A stretch of DNA of 64,000 nt, taken from NCBI GenBank assembly GCA_965222215.1, contig OZ244931.1:372001-436000 (forward strand), read 5' to 3'. The notes beneath the pieces are model-generated. The model was not told the origin of the DNA. It saw only the letters and a program-made list of their open reading frames with translations, and did no database searches. Origin of the DNA: JABJAG01 sp965222215 (GTDB taxonomy: Bacteria > Pseudomonadota > Alphaproteobacteria > UBA6615). Positions 34,427 through 43,690 of the stretch are shown piece by piece. Every line of letters begins with the position of its first letter. Position 1 is the stretch's first letter. Both the position numbers and the translations under genes were made by a program.

Positions 34427-35719
34427 ATGACCGGGGACGAACGCGACCGACTAAACACGGAAATCGCGGCGCGGCGCGACGAGGTCGCGGCGCTGACCGC
34501 CGACCTCGTGCGCATCCCGACCGTCAACCCGCCGGGCGACGGGTACGAAGCCTGCGCGCGATTTCTCGGCGAACGGCTGGCGGCGAAGGGCTTTGCGGTC
34601 GAATATCTGCGCGCCGAAGGCGCCCACGGCGACAGCGACACCCACCCGCGAGTCAATGTCGTCGCGCGCATCGAGGGCGAGGGCGACGGCCCGTGCGTGC
34701 ATTTCAACAGCCATATCGATGTGGTCGCGGTCGGCGAGGGCTGGACGGTCGATCCCTTCGCCGGCGAAATCCGTGACGGGCGCGTCTACGGGCGCGGCAC
34801 CTGCGACATGAAGGGCGGGCTTGCGGCCAGCGTGGTGGCCGTCGAGGCGCTCCTCGACAGTGGCATCGCGTTCCCGGGCGCGATAGAGATTTCCGGCACC
34901 GTCGATGAGGAATCCGGCGGCTATGCCGGTGTGGCGTGGCTGGCCGAACGCGGCTATTTCTCGCAGCCCCGGGTCGATCACGTGATCATCCCGGAGCCGC
35001 TCTACAAGGACGCGGTCTGCCTCGGCCATCGCGGCGTGTGGTGGGCCGAGGTCGAGGTCAAGGGCCGGATCGCCCACGGCTCGATGCCGTTTCTCGGCGT
35101 ATCCGCGATCCGCGGGATGGGAGCTTTCATCGAGACGGTCGAGCGCGAGCTCTACCCGCGCCTGGAACAGCGCCGCACGGAGATGCCGGTGATCCCCGAC
35201 GCGGCGCGCCAGTCGACGCTGAACTTCAACTCTCTGCACGGGGGCCTGCCGGAGCGCGCCTACGCCGAGGGTTTTCCGTCGGCGCTCGTGGCGGACCGCT
35301 GCCGGATCGTGCTCGACCGCCGCTACCTCATGGAAGAGGACGAAGCCGAGGTGCGCGGCGAAATTGTTGCCATACTGGAAAAACTGGCCGCCGAACGACC
35401 CGAATTCAATTATGAATTATCTGAAATTTGGTCCGTACCCCCGACCATGACCGATCCGGGCTCACCCCTTGTGCGCGCGCTCGACCGCAACATCGAGGCC
35501 GTGCTGGGCCAGCCGTCGCGCCATGTCGCCTCGCCGGGCACCTACGACCAGAAGCATGTGCGCCGGATCGGCAACCTGAAAAATTGCGTCGCCTACGGCC
35601 CGGGTATCCTGGAACTGGCGCACCAGCCTGACGAATATGTGGGCATCGACGATATGGTGGCGTCCGCGCAGGTAATGGCCGGCGCGGCGCTCGATCTGTT
35701 GCGGGGAGAAATTTCATGA
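34427..35719 (+). CDS. M20-family ArgE/DapE-type amidohydrolase
   Basis: 430 residues. Di-zinc M20 peptidase: HFNSHIDVV (His, Asp), VYGRGTCDMKGG (bridging Asp), SGTVDEESGG (catalytic Glu pair), IIPEP and the terminal CVAYGPGILELAHQPDEYV with the last His. The lid domain (about 190-310) contains GRIAHGSMPFLG. The reaction is amide hydrolysis of an N-acylated amino acid or small peptide; substrate unknown. First gene of a five-gene operon with a P1 peptidase and peptide permeases, so a peptide or acylated amino acid is a reasonable guess. Its stop overlaps the next start (ATGA). Confidence 0.88.
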   Translation: MTGDERDRLNTEIAARRDEVAALTADLVRIPTVNPPGDGYEACARFLGERLAAKGFAVEYLRAEGAHGDSDTHPRVNVVARIEGEGDGPCVHFNSHIDVVAVGEGWTVDPFAGEIRDGRVYGRGTCDMKGGLAASVVAVEALLDSGIAFPGAIEISGTVDEESGGYAGVAWLAERGYFSQPRVDHVIIPEPLYKDAVCLGHRGVWWAEVEVKGRIAHGSMPFLGVSAIRGMGAFIETVERELYPRLEQRRTEMPVIPDAARQSTLNFNSLHGGLPERAYAEGFPSALVADRCRIVLDRRYLMEEDEAEVRGEIVAILEKLAAERPEFNYELSEIWSVPPTMTDPGSPLVRALDRNIEAVLGQPSRHVASPGTYDQKHVRRIGNLKNCVAYGPGILELAHQPDEYVGIDDMVASAQVMAGAALDLLRGEIS

Positions 35720-36753
35720 AGATCGGCGCGGCGAACGCGATCACCGATGTGCCCGGCCTTAACGTCGGCACAGCCGAGGACCTGGATGTTCGCACTGGCG
35801 TGACCGTAATCCTGCCCGACAGCCGCGCTGTCGCGGCGGTGGATGTGCGCGGCGGAGGCACGGGCACGCGCGAAGTTGAGCTGCTCGGCCCGGACGGCTC
35901 GGTCGATACGGTCGACGCGCTTGTGCTGAGCGGCGGGTCGGCGTTCGGCCTCGCGGCTGCAGACGGCGTGGCCGGGTGGCTGGCGGAGAACGGGCGCGGT
36001 TTCCCGGTCGGCGATATGCGGGTGCCGCTGGTGCCTGCTGCGATCCTGTTCGACCTGCTCAATGGCGGGGACAAGAGGGCCTTTTCCACCGACACCGACG
36101 CATTGCCGTATCGCGCGTTGGGGCGTCGGGCCGCCGAAGCGGCCAGCAAATCCGTTGTGGATGGCAGCGTCGGGGCCGGGTGTGGCGCGACCACGACCGG
36201 TCACGACGGGCGCAAGCTCAAGGGCGGACAGGGCTCGGCCTCCTTCGTGCTGGACGGTGGTGTCACGGTGGGGGCGCTCGCGGCGGTGAATGCGCTGGGC
36301 ACGACGGTGGCCAACGGCGCGGGACAGTTTCTCGCCGGCCCCATCGAGCAGGCGAACGAATTCGGCGGGCGCGGCGGACCGGACCGGATCAACCCGATCG
36401 ACCACCCGCTCAAGAAATACGATTCCGGCGACGCGGGAACGAACACGACCCTTGCCGTGGTGGCGACGGATGCGCCCCTCGATGCTCGCCAGGCGCGGCG
36501 CGTGGCGGTGATGGCACAGGCCGGGTTGGCGCGCGCGATCCGGCCCGTTTTCACGCCGATGGACGGGGATGTCGTGTTTGCACTTTCCACGGCCGGTGCG
36601 GGAAGCTCCGATGCCGCCGCTGTGGCGCGGATCGGCATGGCCGCAGCGGACTGCCTCGCCCGGGCCGTGGCGCGCGGGGTGCATCACGCGACGGGACATG
36701 GCGACGGCTGGACACCCTATTCGCAGGCCTATGCCGCAGGCGATGGACGTTGA
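35716..36753 (+). CDS. P1-family (S58) peptidase, DmpA-like
   Basis: 345 residues. P1/DmpA-type N-terminal nucleophile hydrolase, which self-cleaves into alpha and beta chains. The opening NAITDVPGLNVGTAEDLDVRTGVTVI-type strand, LSGGSAFGLAAADGVAGWL and VGAGCGATTTGHDGRKLKGG are typical. The cleavage and nucleophile site is in DAGTNTTLAVVATDAPL, Asn-Thr as in NylC-like members. GAGSSDAAAVARIG is the second conserved loop. Aminopeptidase or omega-amide hydrolase activity is expected. Coupled to the M20 gene by ATGA. Confidence 0.9.
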   Translation: MKIGAANAITDVPGLNVGTAEDLDVRTGVTVILPDSRAVAAVDVRGGGTGTREVELLGPDGSVDTVDALVLSGGSAFGLAAADGVAGWLAENGRGFPVGDMRVPLVPAAILFDLLNGGDKRAFSTDTDALPYRALGRRAAEAASKSVVDGSVGAGCGATTTGHDGRKLKGGQGSASFVLDGGVTVGALAAVNALGTTVANGAGQFLAGPIEQANEFGGRGGPDRINPIDHPLKKYDSGDAGTNTTLAVVATDAPLDARQARRVAVMAQAGLARAIRPVFTPMDGDVVFALSTAGAGSSDAAAVARIGMAAADCLARAVARGVHHATGHGDGWTPYSQAYAAGDGR

Positions 36754-36827
36754 TCCGGACGATTTGCTATGCTGCGCTGCACAAAAACAAGAAGCCGATA
36801 CAATAGTTTTTTCGGGGAACGAGGATC

Positions 36828-38303
36828 ATGAACAAACAACTCTCCGCACTTGCGCTCGTGGCGGCGCTTGCCCTGGCGGTTTTGCCGTCCCATAGCGCAT
36901 ACGCCCAAGCCAAAGACACGCTGACACTCGGGTTTACGCTGGAACCGCCGCACCTCGACCCGACCGCCGGCGCGGCCGGCGCAATCGACGCGACGGTGTA
37001 TGCGAACCTGTTTCAGGGCCTGATCCGAATCGACCGGAACGGGGTCGTGCAACCGCAACTCGCGGAAAGCTGGGATATCTCCGACGACGAGCTGGTCTAC
37101 ACGTTCAGCCTGAAGAAAGGTGTGAAATTCCACGACGGGACCGACTTCGAAGCGTCCGACGTGGTCTTTTCGTTCGATCGGGCGCGCGCCGAGGACTCGG
37201 TGAACGCGCAGAAGCCGCTCTTCGCCGCCATCGAAAAGGTCGAGGCTGTCGATCCCCACACGGTGAAAATCACGCTGTCGCGACCCGAAGGGGCGTTGCT
37301 GTTCAATCTGGGCTGGGGCGATGCCGTCATCGTCGCGCCGGAATCGGCGGACAACAACAAGACCAGCCCCGTCGGCACCGGCCCGTTCAAGTTCGTGCGC
37401 TGGGCCAAGGGCGACCGTGTCGAGATGGAGGCGGTGTCTGCGGACCAGCCGATCCAGAAGCTCGTCTTCCGCTTCATTCCCGACCCCTCCGCACAGGTCG
37501 CGGCGCTCAAGGCCGGTGATATCGATGCGGTCACAAACCTGAACGCGCCGGAAGCCGTGCTGGCATTCCAGGCGGACCCGGACTTCGAGGTGGCCATCGG
37601 TTCCACCGAAGGCGAAACGATCCTTGCCATGAACAACGCTCGCGCGCCCCTGAACGATGTGCGCGTGCGCCGGGCGATCTCTCACGCGATCGACCGAAAG
37701 GCGATCGTCGACGGCGCGATGTTCGGCTTCGGGACACCGATCGGCACGCACTTCGCGCCCCACAACCCGGCATATGTCGACCTTACCGATACCTATGCGC
37801 ACGACCCGGACAAGGCGAAGGCGCTCCTGAAGGAAGCGGGTGTCGAGAACCTGAAGCTCACCCTCAAGCTGCCGCCGCCGACCTACGCGCGGCGCGGCGG
37901 GGAGATCGTCGCGGCCCAACTGGAGGCCGTCGGCATCGACGTTGAGATTATCCCGGTCGAGTGGGCACAGTGGCTGGAACAGGTCTTCCGCGGCGACGAC
38001 TTCGACCTGACGATCGTGTCCCATACCGAACCGATGGATATCGGCATCTATGCGCGCGACAAGTACTACTTCAACTACGATTCCCCGGCGCTGAAAGCCG
38101 TGATCGCGCGGCTGAACAATACGAGCGACCCGGAAGCGCGCGACGCGCTGCTGGCGGTGGCGCAGGAGATCATCACGCTCGACGCGGTGAACGCCTACAT
38201 GTTCCAGCTCGCGCGCCTCGGCGTGTGGCGCAAGGGCCTGGAGGGGATGTGGCAAAACGCGCCGGTCCAAGCGACCGACGTCACCGAGGTTCGCTGGAAG
38301 TAG
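36828..38303 (+). CDS. ABC transporter solute-binding protein, peptide family 5
   Basis: 491 residues with a signal peptide (LSALALVAALALAVLPSHSAYA, cut before QAKD), so periplasmic. The SBP_bac_5 fold is plain: TLTLGFTLEPPHLDPTAG, LFQGLIRID, QLAESWDISDDELVYTFSLKKGVKFHDGT and VRVRRAISHAIDRKAI. It should bind peptides, modified amino acids or related ligands and deliver them to the two permeases downstream. ACGAGG lies ten bases before the ATG. A TACAAT at 36799-36804 may be an internal -10 box, but no convincing -35 was found. Confidence 0.93.
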   Translation: MNKQLSALALVAALALAVLPSHSAYAQAKDTLTLGFTLEPPHLDPTAGAAGAIDATVYANLFQGLIRIDRNGVVQPQLAESWDISDDELVYTFSLKKGVKFHDGTDFEASDVVFSFDRARAEDSVNAQKPLFAAIEKVEAVDPHTVKITLSRPEGALLFNLGWGDAVIVAPESADNNKTSPVGTGPFKFVRWAKGDRVEMEAVSADQPIQKLVFRFIPDPSAQVAALKAGDIDAVTNLNAPEAVLAFQADPDFEVAIGSTEGETILAMNNARAPLNDVRVRRAISHAIDRKAIVDGAMFGFGTPIGTHFAPHNPAYVDLTDTYAHDPDKAKALLKEAGVENLKLTLKLPPPTYARRGGEIVAAQLEAVGIDVEIIPVEWAQWLEQVFRGDDFDLTIVSHTEPMDIGIYARDKYYFNYDSPALKAVIARLNNTSDPEARDALLAVAQEIITLDAVNAYMFQLARLGVWRKGLEGMWQNAPVQATDVTEVRWK

Positions 38304-38343
38304 GCGGAAACGGACAAGGGCAGCGCGCGGGACCGGGCCGTCG

Positions 38344-39291
38344 ATGATCGCCTATCTCGCGCGCCGTCTGCTTGTCCTGCTGGCGACGCTCCTCGTCGCC
38401 AGCCTGGCGATTTTCGTCGTCCTGGAAGTCCTGCCGGGCGATCCGGCGCTGCTGATCCTCGGGATCGAGGCCCAGGACGATACGCTCGCCGCGCTGCGCG
38501 CGCAGATGGGCCTCGACCGGCCCGCGCCGGTTCGCTATCTGGCGTGGATCGGCGGGCTGCTTTCCGGCACGAGCGGCGTGAGCCATACCTATTCGGTCCC
38601 GGTGTTCGAACTGATCGGCGAGCGGCTCGCCGTCACCGCGCCGCTGGCATTGCTGGCGCTGCTTGTGTCGACGATGGTCGCGATCCCGCTGGGTATGTTC
38701 GCGGCGACGCGGCGCGGGCGGGCCGGTGACTATGGGGTGATGGGCTTCAGCCAGATCGGCATGGCGATCCCGAATTTCTGGTTCGCGATCCTGTCGATCC
38801 TGTTCTTTGCCGTGTTTCTCGGCTGGTTCCCGGCGGCCGGCTTTCCCGGCTGGGAGGCTGGCTTCGGCATCGCATTGTGGGCGCTCGTCCTGCCGGCGCT
38901 TTCGCTGGCCCTGCCCGAGGCCGCGATCCTCGCGCGCATCACCCGGGCGTCCGTGCTGGAGACCCTTGGCGCGGACTATGTGCGCACAGCCCGCGCCAAG
39001 GGCGTCGACGAGCGGCGCGTGCTTTGGGGCCATGTTCTGCGCAACGCGCTGATCCCGATGACGACGATACTGGGCCTGCAGTTCGCATTCCTGATCGCCG
39101 GATCCATCGTGGTGGAAAACGTGTTCGCCCTGCCGGGGATTGGCCGATTGATTTTTCAGGCCGTCAGCGCGCGGGACCTCGTCGTGGTGCGCGATGTCGT
39201 GCTGCTGCTGGTGGCCGTCGTCGTGGTCGTCAATTTCCTGGTCGATATCGCCTATACGGCTATCGACCCGCGCGCCCGGCGGGCGGGCTGA
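38344..39291 (+). CDS. ABC transporter permease, DppB type
   Basis: 315 residues, six membrane segments. It begins MIAYLARRLLVLLATLLVASLAIFVVLEVLPGDPA, the invariant DppB N-terminus with the PGDP motif. The coupling helix (EAA loop) is DYVRTARAKGVDERRVLWGHVLRNALIPM. It forms the heterodimeric channel with the next gene. The TGA overlaps the dppC-like ATG (TGATG spacing), so translation is coupled. Confidence 0.92.
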   Translation: MIAYLARRLLVLLATLLVASLAIFVVLEVLPGDPALLILGIEAQDDTLAALRAQMGLDRPAPVRYLAWIGGLLSGTSGVSHTYSVPVFELIGERLAVTAPLALLALLVSTMVAIPLGMFAATRRGRAGDYGVMGFSQIGMAIPNFWFAILSILFFAVFLGWFPAAGFPGWEAGFGIALWALVLPALSLALPEAAILARITRASVLETLGADYVRTARAKGVDERRVLWGHVLRNALIPMTTILGLQFAFLIAGSIVVENVFALPGIGRLIFQAVSARDLVVVRDVVLLLVAVVVVVNFLVDIAYTAIDPRARRAG

Positions 39292-40112
39292 TGCTGCGCC
39301 ACCCGAATTTCCTGATCGGCGCCGTGCTGACCGGCGTGCTTTGCCTGACGGCGCTGCTGTCGCTGGTCTGGACGCCCCATGCCTACGATGCGATCTCCAT
39401 CGCCGACCGCATGCAGGGGCCCAGCGCGGCGCACTGGCTCGGCACCGACCAGTTCGGGCGCGACATCGCCACCCGGCTGATGGTCGGCGCGCGCAATTCC
39501 ATCGCGGTCGGCGTCGTGGCCGTGAGCATCGGCCTCGTGGCCGGGGTGAGCCTCGGTGTCTACGCCGCCGCGCGGGGCGGCTGGGTGGACGACCTGATCG
39601 CCCGCGGCGCGGACGTCGTGTTTGCGTTCCCGGCGATTGTGTCGGCGATCCTGATCACCGCGATCCTCGGGCCGGGCGCGGTCAACGCGATCATCGCCAT
39701 CGGCATTTTCAATATCCCGGTCTTCGCCCGGGTCGCGCGCGGCGCGGCGCTGCAGGTCTGGGGAATGGAATACACCCGCGCAGGGCTGGCCATCGGCAAG
39801 ACCGGGTTCGGCGTGACACGCGATCATGTGTTGCCGAACATCGCATCGGTCCTGATCGTCCAGGCGACGATCCAGTTCGCCGTGGCGATCCTGGCGGAAG
39901 CCGCGCTCGCCTATCTGGGGCTCGGCACCCAGCCGCCCGCGCCGAGCTGGGGACGCATGCTGTTCGACGCCCAGACGTTGATGGCCATCGACCCGAAGCT
40001 GGCGATCCTGCCGGGGCTGGCGATTGCGCTGGCCGTACTCGGCCTGAACCTGCTGGGCGACGGGCTGCGCGATATCCTCGATCCGCGCCTGCGGACCGAA
40101 CGGATCGGCTAG
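39291..40112 (+). CDS. ABC transporter permease, DppC type
   Basis: 273 residues, about six membrane segments. DppC marks are the N-terminal TM1, the loop HWLGTDQFGRDIATRLMVGARNS, the EAA loop EYTRAGLAIGKTGFGVTRDHVLPNI, and LGLGTQPPAPSWGRMLFDA. It pairs with the DppB-type permease. The operon ends here; the next gene is on the other strand, so the two ATPases normally needed (DppD/DppF type) are not encoded in this window beside the permeases. Confidence 0.92.
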   Translation: MLRHPNFLIGAVLTGVLCLTALLSLVWTPHAYDAISIADRMQGPSAAHWLGTDQFGRDIATRLMVGARNSIAVGVVAVSIGLVAGVSLGVYAAARGGWVDDLIARGADVVFAFPAIVSAILITAILGPGAVNAIIAIGIFNIPVFARVARGAALQVWGMEYTRAGLAIGKTGFGVTRDHVLPNIASVLIVQATIQFAVAILAEAALAYLGLGTQPPAPSWGRMLFDAQTLMAIDPKLAILPGLAIALAVLGLNLLGDGLRDILDPRLRTERIG

Positions 40113-40115
40113 GTT

Positions 40116-40592
40116 TCAGATTGCCGGCGCGGCGGCGATCGGCTGCACGAATTGCAGCTCCAGGTCCCACGGGAAGTGAATCCAGGTGTCCTGGCTGACC
40201 TCGGTGATGAAGGTGTCCACCAACGGACGCCCGGCCGGCTTGGCGTAGACGGTCGCGAGATGCGCCCTGGGCAGCAGGTCGCGGACCAGCTTCGCTGTTT
40301 TGCCGGTATCGACGAGGTCGTCGACGATCAGCATGCCCTCACCGTCACCGTCGATATTCTTGATGATCTTGATCTCGCCCTGTTCCTGGTGGTCGTAGGA
40401 GGACACGCAGATCGTGTCGACAAGCCGGACCTCGAGTTCGCGCGCCACGATGGCGGCGGGCACGAGGCCGCCGCGGGTGATGGCGACGATGCCGGTCCAC
40501 GGACCTTTTTCGGCGAGACGCCAGGCGAGCGCTTTGGCGTCGCGGTGAAGCTGTTCCCAAGACACCGGAAAATCGTGCGGTTTGATAACCAT
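40116..40592 (-). CDS. gpt: Xanthine-guanine phosphoribosyltransferase
   Basis: 158 residues. It salvages guanine and xanthine to their nucleotides using PRPP. It starts MVIKPHDFPVSWEQLHRDAKALAWRL, has GIVAITRGGLVPAAIVARELEVRLVDTICVSSYDH-type strands, the PRPP-binding MLIVDDLVDTGKTAKLVR, and the Gpt-specific end TWIHFPWDLELQFVQPI. The ATG at 40592 is preferred; a TTG seven codons upstream is not family-like. It faces the dpp operon and ends three bases after it. Confidence 0.94.
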   Translation of the reverse strand: MVIKPHDFPVSWEQLHRDAKALAWRLAEKGPWTGIVAITRGGLVPAAIVARELEVRLVDTICVSSYDHQEQGEIKIIKNIDGDGEGMLIVDDLVDTGKTAKLVRDLLPRAHLATVYAKPAGRPLVDTFITEVSQDTWIHFPWDLELQFVQPIAAAPAI

Positions 40593-40709
40593 GGCGGAGC
40601 CACCCCTGAGCAATCGTTCGACCGGCGCTATTTAGTCCGTGGCCCGCCGAGTGCGCAATCGGGCGCGGGGTTGAATAACCGGGATAAAATTACGCGGACC
40701 GTTTCCCGG

Positions 40710-41129
40710 TCAGATGCCGCGTTCGGCGATGGGGTGCAGGGTGACGCCCGCGATCCGCCAGCTGTCGTCCGGCTGCCGCTCCATCCGGTAGAGCGCGATC
40801 ACGCCGCGCCCGTCGGGCCCGATGACGCGCACGGGCTGGGCCGGGAGCCCGTCCACGATGACTGGTTCCTCGAAGCTGTAGGCGCGCGGACGGTAGACGG
40901 GCCCGAAGCCGGCCCGGACCATCGCCATGAAGCGGTCGGGCGAGCCGAACATGCTCTGGATATCCGGACTGGCGAGCGCAAACGCCGCAGGGCCGTCGTC
41001 GCGCGAGAAGGCCTCGATCTGGGTCTCGATGATCGCCTCGAATTCGGTCCGGTTGCCGTCCGGATAGGCGGGACCGACAAGGGCCAGCACGGCGATCAGG
41101 CCCGCGAGAATGGTGCGTCCAACAGACAT
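40710..41129 (-). CDS. DUF4864 exported protein
   Basis: 139 residues. An N-terminal signal peptide (ILAGLIAVLALVGPAYP) is followed by a small alpha+beta domain: IIETQIEAFSRDDGPAAFALASPDIQ, MVRAGFGPVYRPRAYSF and IALYRMERQPDDSWRIAGVTL. This is the DUF4864 pattern, an NTF2/SnoaL-like cone probably used for ligand binding; no function is established. It is encoded alone between gpt and the Lon-like protease gene. Confidence 0.8.
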   Translation of the reverse strand: MSVGRTILAGLIAVLALVGPAYPDGNRTEFEAIIETQIEAFSRDDGPAAFALASPDIQSMFGSPDRFMAMVRAGFGPVYRPRAYSFEEPVIVDGLPAQPVRVIGPDGRGVIALYRMERQPDDSWRIAGVTLHPIAERGI

Positions 41130-41218
41130 GTGAAGATTATGGGTCGATTCCGGCGCGCTGTCACCGCGACGGCATGAAACCGAGCGGCTATAGTTGCATT
41201 ACCGCTGAGGAGCGTTGC

Positions 41219-43597
41219 ATGGCGATACGAGAAATTCTCCCCGAAAATGCCGGGATTCCGGAATTCCCCCGACCGGGAAAGGCCGATCCGGCCGAGGCGC
41301 GGGTGTTTTCCCTGTCGAGCCACGCGCGTGCGCGCGACGCGCTCGATTTCGGGCTGCACGCGCGCGATCCGGGTTTCAACATCTTCGTCGTCGGCGAGGA
41401 TCGCAGTGGCCGGATGACCGCCACGCTCGACTATCTGAGCGGCGCCCTGGACGGCGGCGCGCGTCCCGACGACTGGCTCTACTTGAACAATTTCAAGCGG
41501 GAGAACGAGCCGCTTGCGGTTCGGCTGCCCGCGGGCGAGGGGCGAAAGTTCCGCGATGCGATGGCAGAACTGATTCCGCAGTTGCGATCCGCCCTGCACC
41601 AGGCGTTCACGCGCGAGGAATATCACCAGCGCGTCGCCGAGCGCGACGCGTCGATGCGCGAGGAGGTCGGCAAGGCGATCGAGGCCGCGCGCGCCGAGGC
41701 CGAAGGCGCCGGGCTCTCACTGGTCCAGTCGCCGGAAGGCCTGATGGTCGTGCCGCTGGGCGAGGACGGGAAGCCGCGGGATGTCTCCGACCTGCCCGAG
41801 GCCGAACGGGCGGCGATGGAAGAAGCGGGCCAGCGCGTCACCCGGATGCTGGGCGAGATCAACCGGGACGCGGCGCGGCGTCAGGCCGGGCTGGCCGAGG
41901 AAGTCCGCGAGTTGAACCGCAATGTCGCCGAGACGGCGGTTAGCGGGCTGATCGACACGTTCACGGCGGGCTTTGCCGACCACAGCAGCCTGAACCGCTG
42001 GCTGGTCGCGTTCCGTGTGGACGTGATCGAGAATCTCGACCTGTTTCGCGCCGCCGACGAAGCCCCGGCGCTGCCGCCCGGGATGCCGACCCCGCCGAAG
42101 CCGACCCCCGAAGCGCGCTATGCCGTGAACCTGCTGGTCGACAACGCCGACGTGGCCGATCCGCCCGTCGTGCTGGAGCCGAACCCGAGCTACGAGAACC
42201 TGTTTGGCCGGATCGAGTACCGGCAGGTCGGCGGCGTGCTGCAGACCGATTTCTCGCTGGTCCAGCCGGGCGCGCTGCACCGTGCGAACGGGGGGGTCCT
42301 CGTCCTGCGGGCCGAAGCCATCGCAGCCCATGCCGACAGCTGGGGGCAGCTGAAGGGCGCATTGCGCGACGGGGCGATCCGCATGCGCGAGCAGTACCGC
42401 GCCGGCGGTGTGCCCGTGGCCGGGGCACCGCAGCCGGCGGCGGTGCCGCTGGACGTGAAGGTCGTCATCGTCGGCGCGCCGCGCTGGTACTACACGTTCT
42501 TTTCCGTCGACCCCGAGTTCCAGGCCTATTTCAAGGTGAAGGCGGAGATCGACGCGGAGATGGACGCCGACGCGGCGAACCTTTCCTGCTATGCGGGCCT
42601 GCTGCAGGGGTTCGCCAACAAGCACGGCGCGACCACTTGTACCGCCGAGGCCATCGACTACCTGCTCGGCTATGCATCGCGGCTTGCCTTCGATCGCGAG
42701 AAACTGTCGGCCCGTTTCGAGCTGGTCGAGGACATCGTCAACGAGGCGATCTATGCCGCGCGCGCGACGGGAGACAAGGATATCGACCGTGAGTCCGTGC
42801 GCGCCGCACGGGCGAGCCGCCGGACTCGCAACGCGCGGATGGAAGACCGGGTGCACGAGCAGATCCGGCGCGGCGGGGTCCTGATATCCACGACCGGTGA
42901 AGCCGTCGGCCAGATCAACGGCCTGACCGTCCGCGACCCCGGCGATCACTCGTTCGGATCCCCGTCGCGGGTGACGGCGCGGACGTCGGTCGGGCGGCGC
43001 GGCGTGACGAACATCGAACGGGAGGTCATGCTCGGCGGGCCGATCCAGCAGAAGGGTGCGCTGGTCATCCAGGGGTTCCTGGCCGGGCTGTTCGCGCGAC
43101 GGATGCCGCTGTCCTTCAACGCCTCGATCACGTTCGAACAGAGCTATGGCGGGGTCGAGGGCGACAGCGCGTCGCTCGCCGAAGTGCTGGCGATCCTCTC
43201 CGATCTCTCCGGCGCGCCGCTGCGCCAGGACCTCGCGGTGACGGGCTCGGTCAACCAGCGCGGCGAGGTGCAGGCCATCGGCGGCCTGACCCACAAGGCA
43301 GAGGGTTTCTTCCGCGCCTGCCGCGAGGCGGGCGAGCTCACCGGCACCCAGGGCGTGGTGTTCCCGGAATCGAATGCGGTCAACCTGGTGCTGGACGACG
43401 ACGTCGCCGCCGAGGTTGCGGCCGGACGGTTCCACGCCTACGCCGCGAGCCATGTCGACAGCGCCATCGAACTGTTCACCGGCATCGCCGCCGGCACGCC
43501 GGACGCGGACGGCGATTATCCCGCCGAGACGATCTACGGGCGGGTGGCCGCGCAACTGGCGGAGTTCGACCGCGCCCTGGACGAACGGGAGTCGTAG
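41219..43597 (+). CDS. Lon-related AAA/S16 protease (LonB/LonH-like)
   Basis: 792 residues. The C-terminal S16 protease domain (about 565-770) has EGDSASLAEVLAILSDLSG with the catalytic Ser and GSVNQRGEVQAIGGLTHKAEGF with the catalytic Lys. The N-terminal half is the Lon-related putative ATPase region with an inserted coiled coil (about 140-240, with HQRVAERDASMREEVGKAIEAARA-like heptads). The expected P-loop reads GEDRSGRM, so Lys is Arg and the Ser/Thr is Met: nucleotide binding may be weak or altered. ATG 41219 follows GAGGAG by seven bases. Substrates unknown; proteolysis of regulators or damaged proteins is the family guess. Confidence 0.88.
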   Translation: MAIREILPENAGIPEFPRPGKADPAEARVFSLSSHARARDALDFGLHARDPGFNIFVVGEDRSGRMTATLDYLSGALDGGARPDDWLYLNNFKRENEPLAVRLPAGEGRKFRDAMAELIPQLRSALHQAFTREEYHQRVAERDASMREEVGKAIEAARAEAEGAGLSLVQSPEGLMVVPLGEDGKPRDVSDLPEAERAAMEEAGQRVTRMLGEINRDAARRQAGLAEEVRELNRNVAETAVSGLIDTFTAGFADHSSLNRWLVAFRVDVIENLDLFRAADEAPALPPGMPTPPKPTPEARYAVNLLVDNADVADPPVVLEPNPSYENLFGRIEYRQVGGVLQTDFSLVQPGALHRANGGVLVLRAEAIAAHADSWGQLKGALRDGAIRMREQYRAGGVPVAGAPQPAAVPLDVKVVIVGAPRWYYTFFSVDPEFQAYFKVKAEIDAEMDADAANLSCYAGLLQGFANKHGATTCTAEAIDYLLGYASRLAFDREKLSARFELVEDIVNEAIYAARATGDKDIDRESVRAARASRRTRNARMEDRVHEQIRRGGVLISTTGEAVGQINGLTVRDPGDHSFGSPSRVTARTSVGRRGVTNIEREVMLGGPIQQKGALVIQGFLAGLFARRMPLSFNASITFEQSYGGVEGDSASLAEVLAILSDLSGAPLRQDLAVTGSVNQRGEVQAIGGLTHKAEGFFRACREAGELTGTQGVVFPESNAVNLVLDDDVAAEVAAGRFHAYAASHVDSAIELFTGIAAGTPDADGDYPAETIYGRVAAQLAEFDRALDERES

Positions 43598-43628
43598 CCG
43601 AGGGTTGGCGTCTTCGCTCTACGCTGCC

Positions 43629-43660
43629 GTCATGGCCGGGCTTGTTCCGGGCATGACGAG
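43629..43660. repeat. Second repeat family, short copy
   Basis: GTCATGGCCGGGCTTGTTCC followed by GGGCATGACGAG is a short palindrome of the same family as the element at 32952-33023. It lies between the ends of the convergent Lon-like and lipoprotein genes and could act as a bidirectional transcript end, although there is no T-run. Confidence 0.65.
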
Positions 43661-43690
43661 TATACGAAGCCGAACTTGTCGGCCCCGCCT

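Noticed and set aside
40697..40711. GACCG/CGGTC hairpin at the end of the DUF4864 gene with A/T-rich DNA beyond it
   Set aside because: Only five pairs, overlaps the stop codon, and the T-run is interrupted; not a convincing terminator.
41717..43555. 612-codon minus-strand frame opposite the Lon-like gene
   Set aside because: Arg/His/Gln/Asp-rich with no motif and fully covered by a gene with clear protease residues; a codon-bias shadow.
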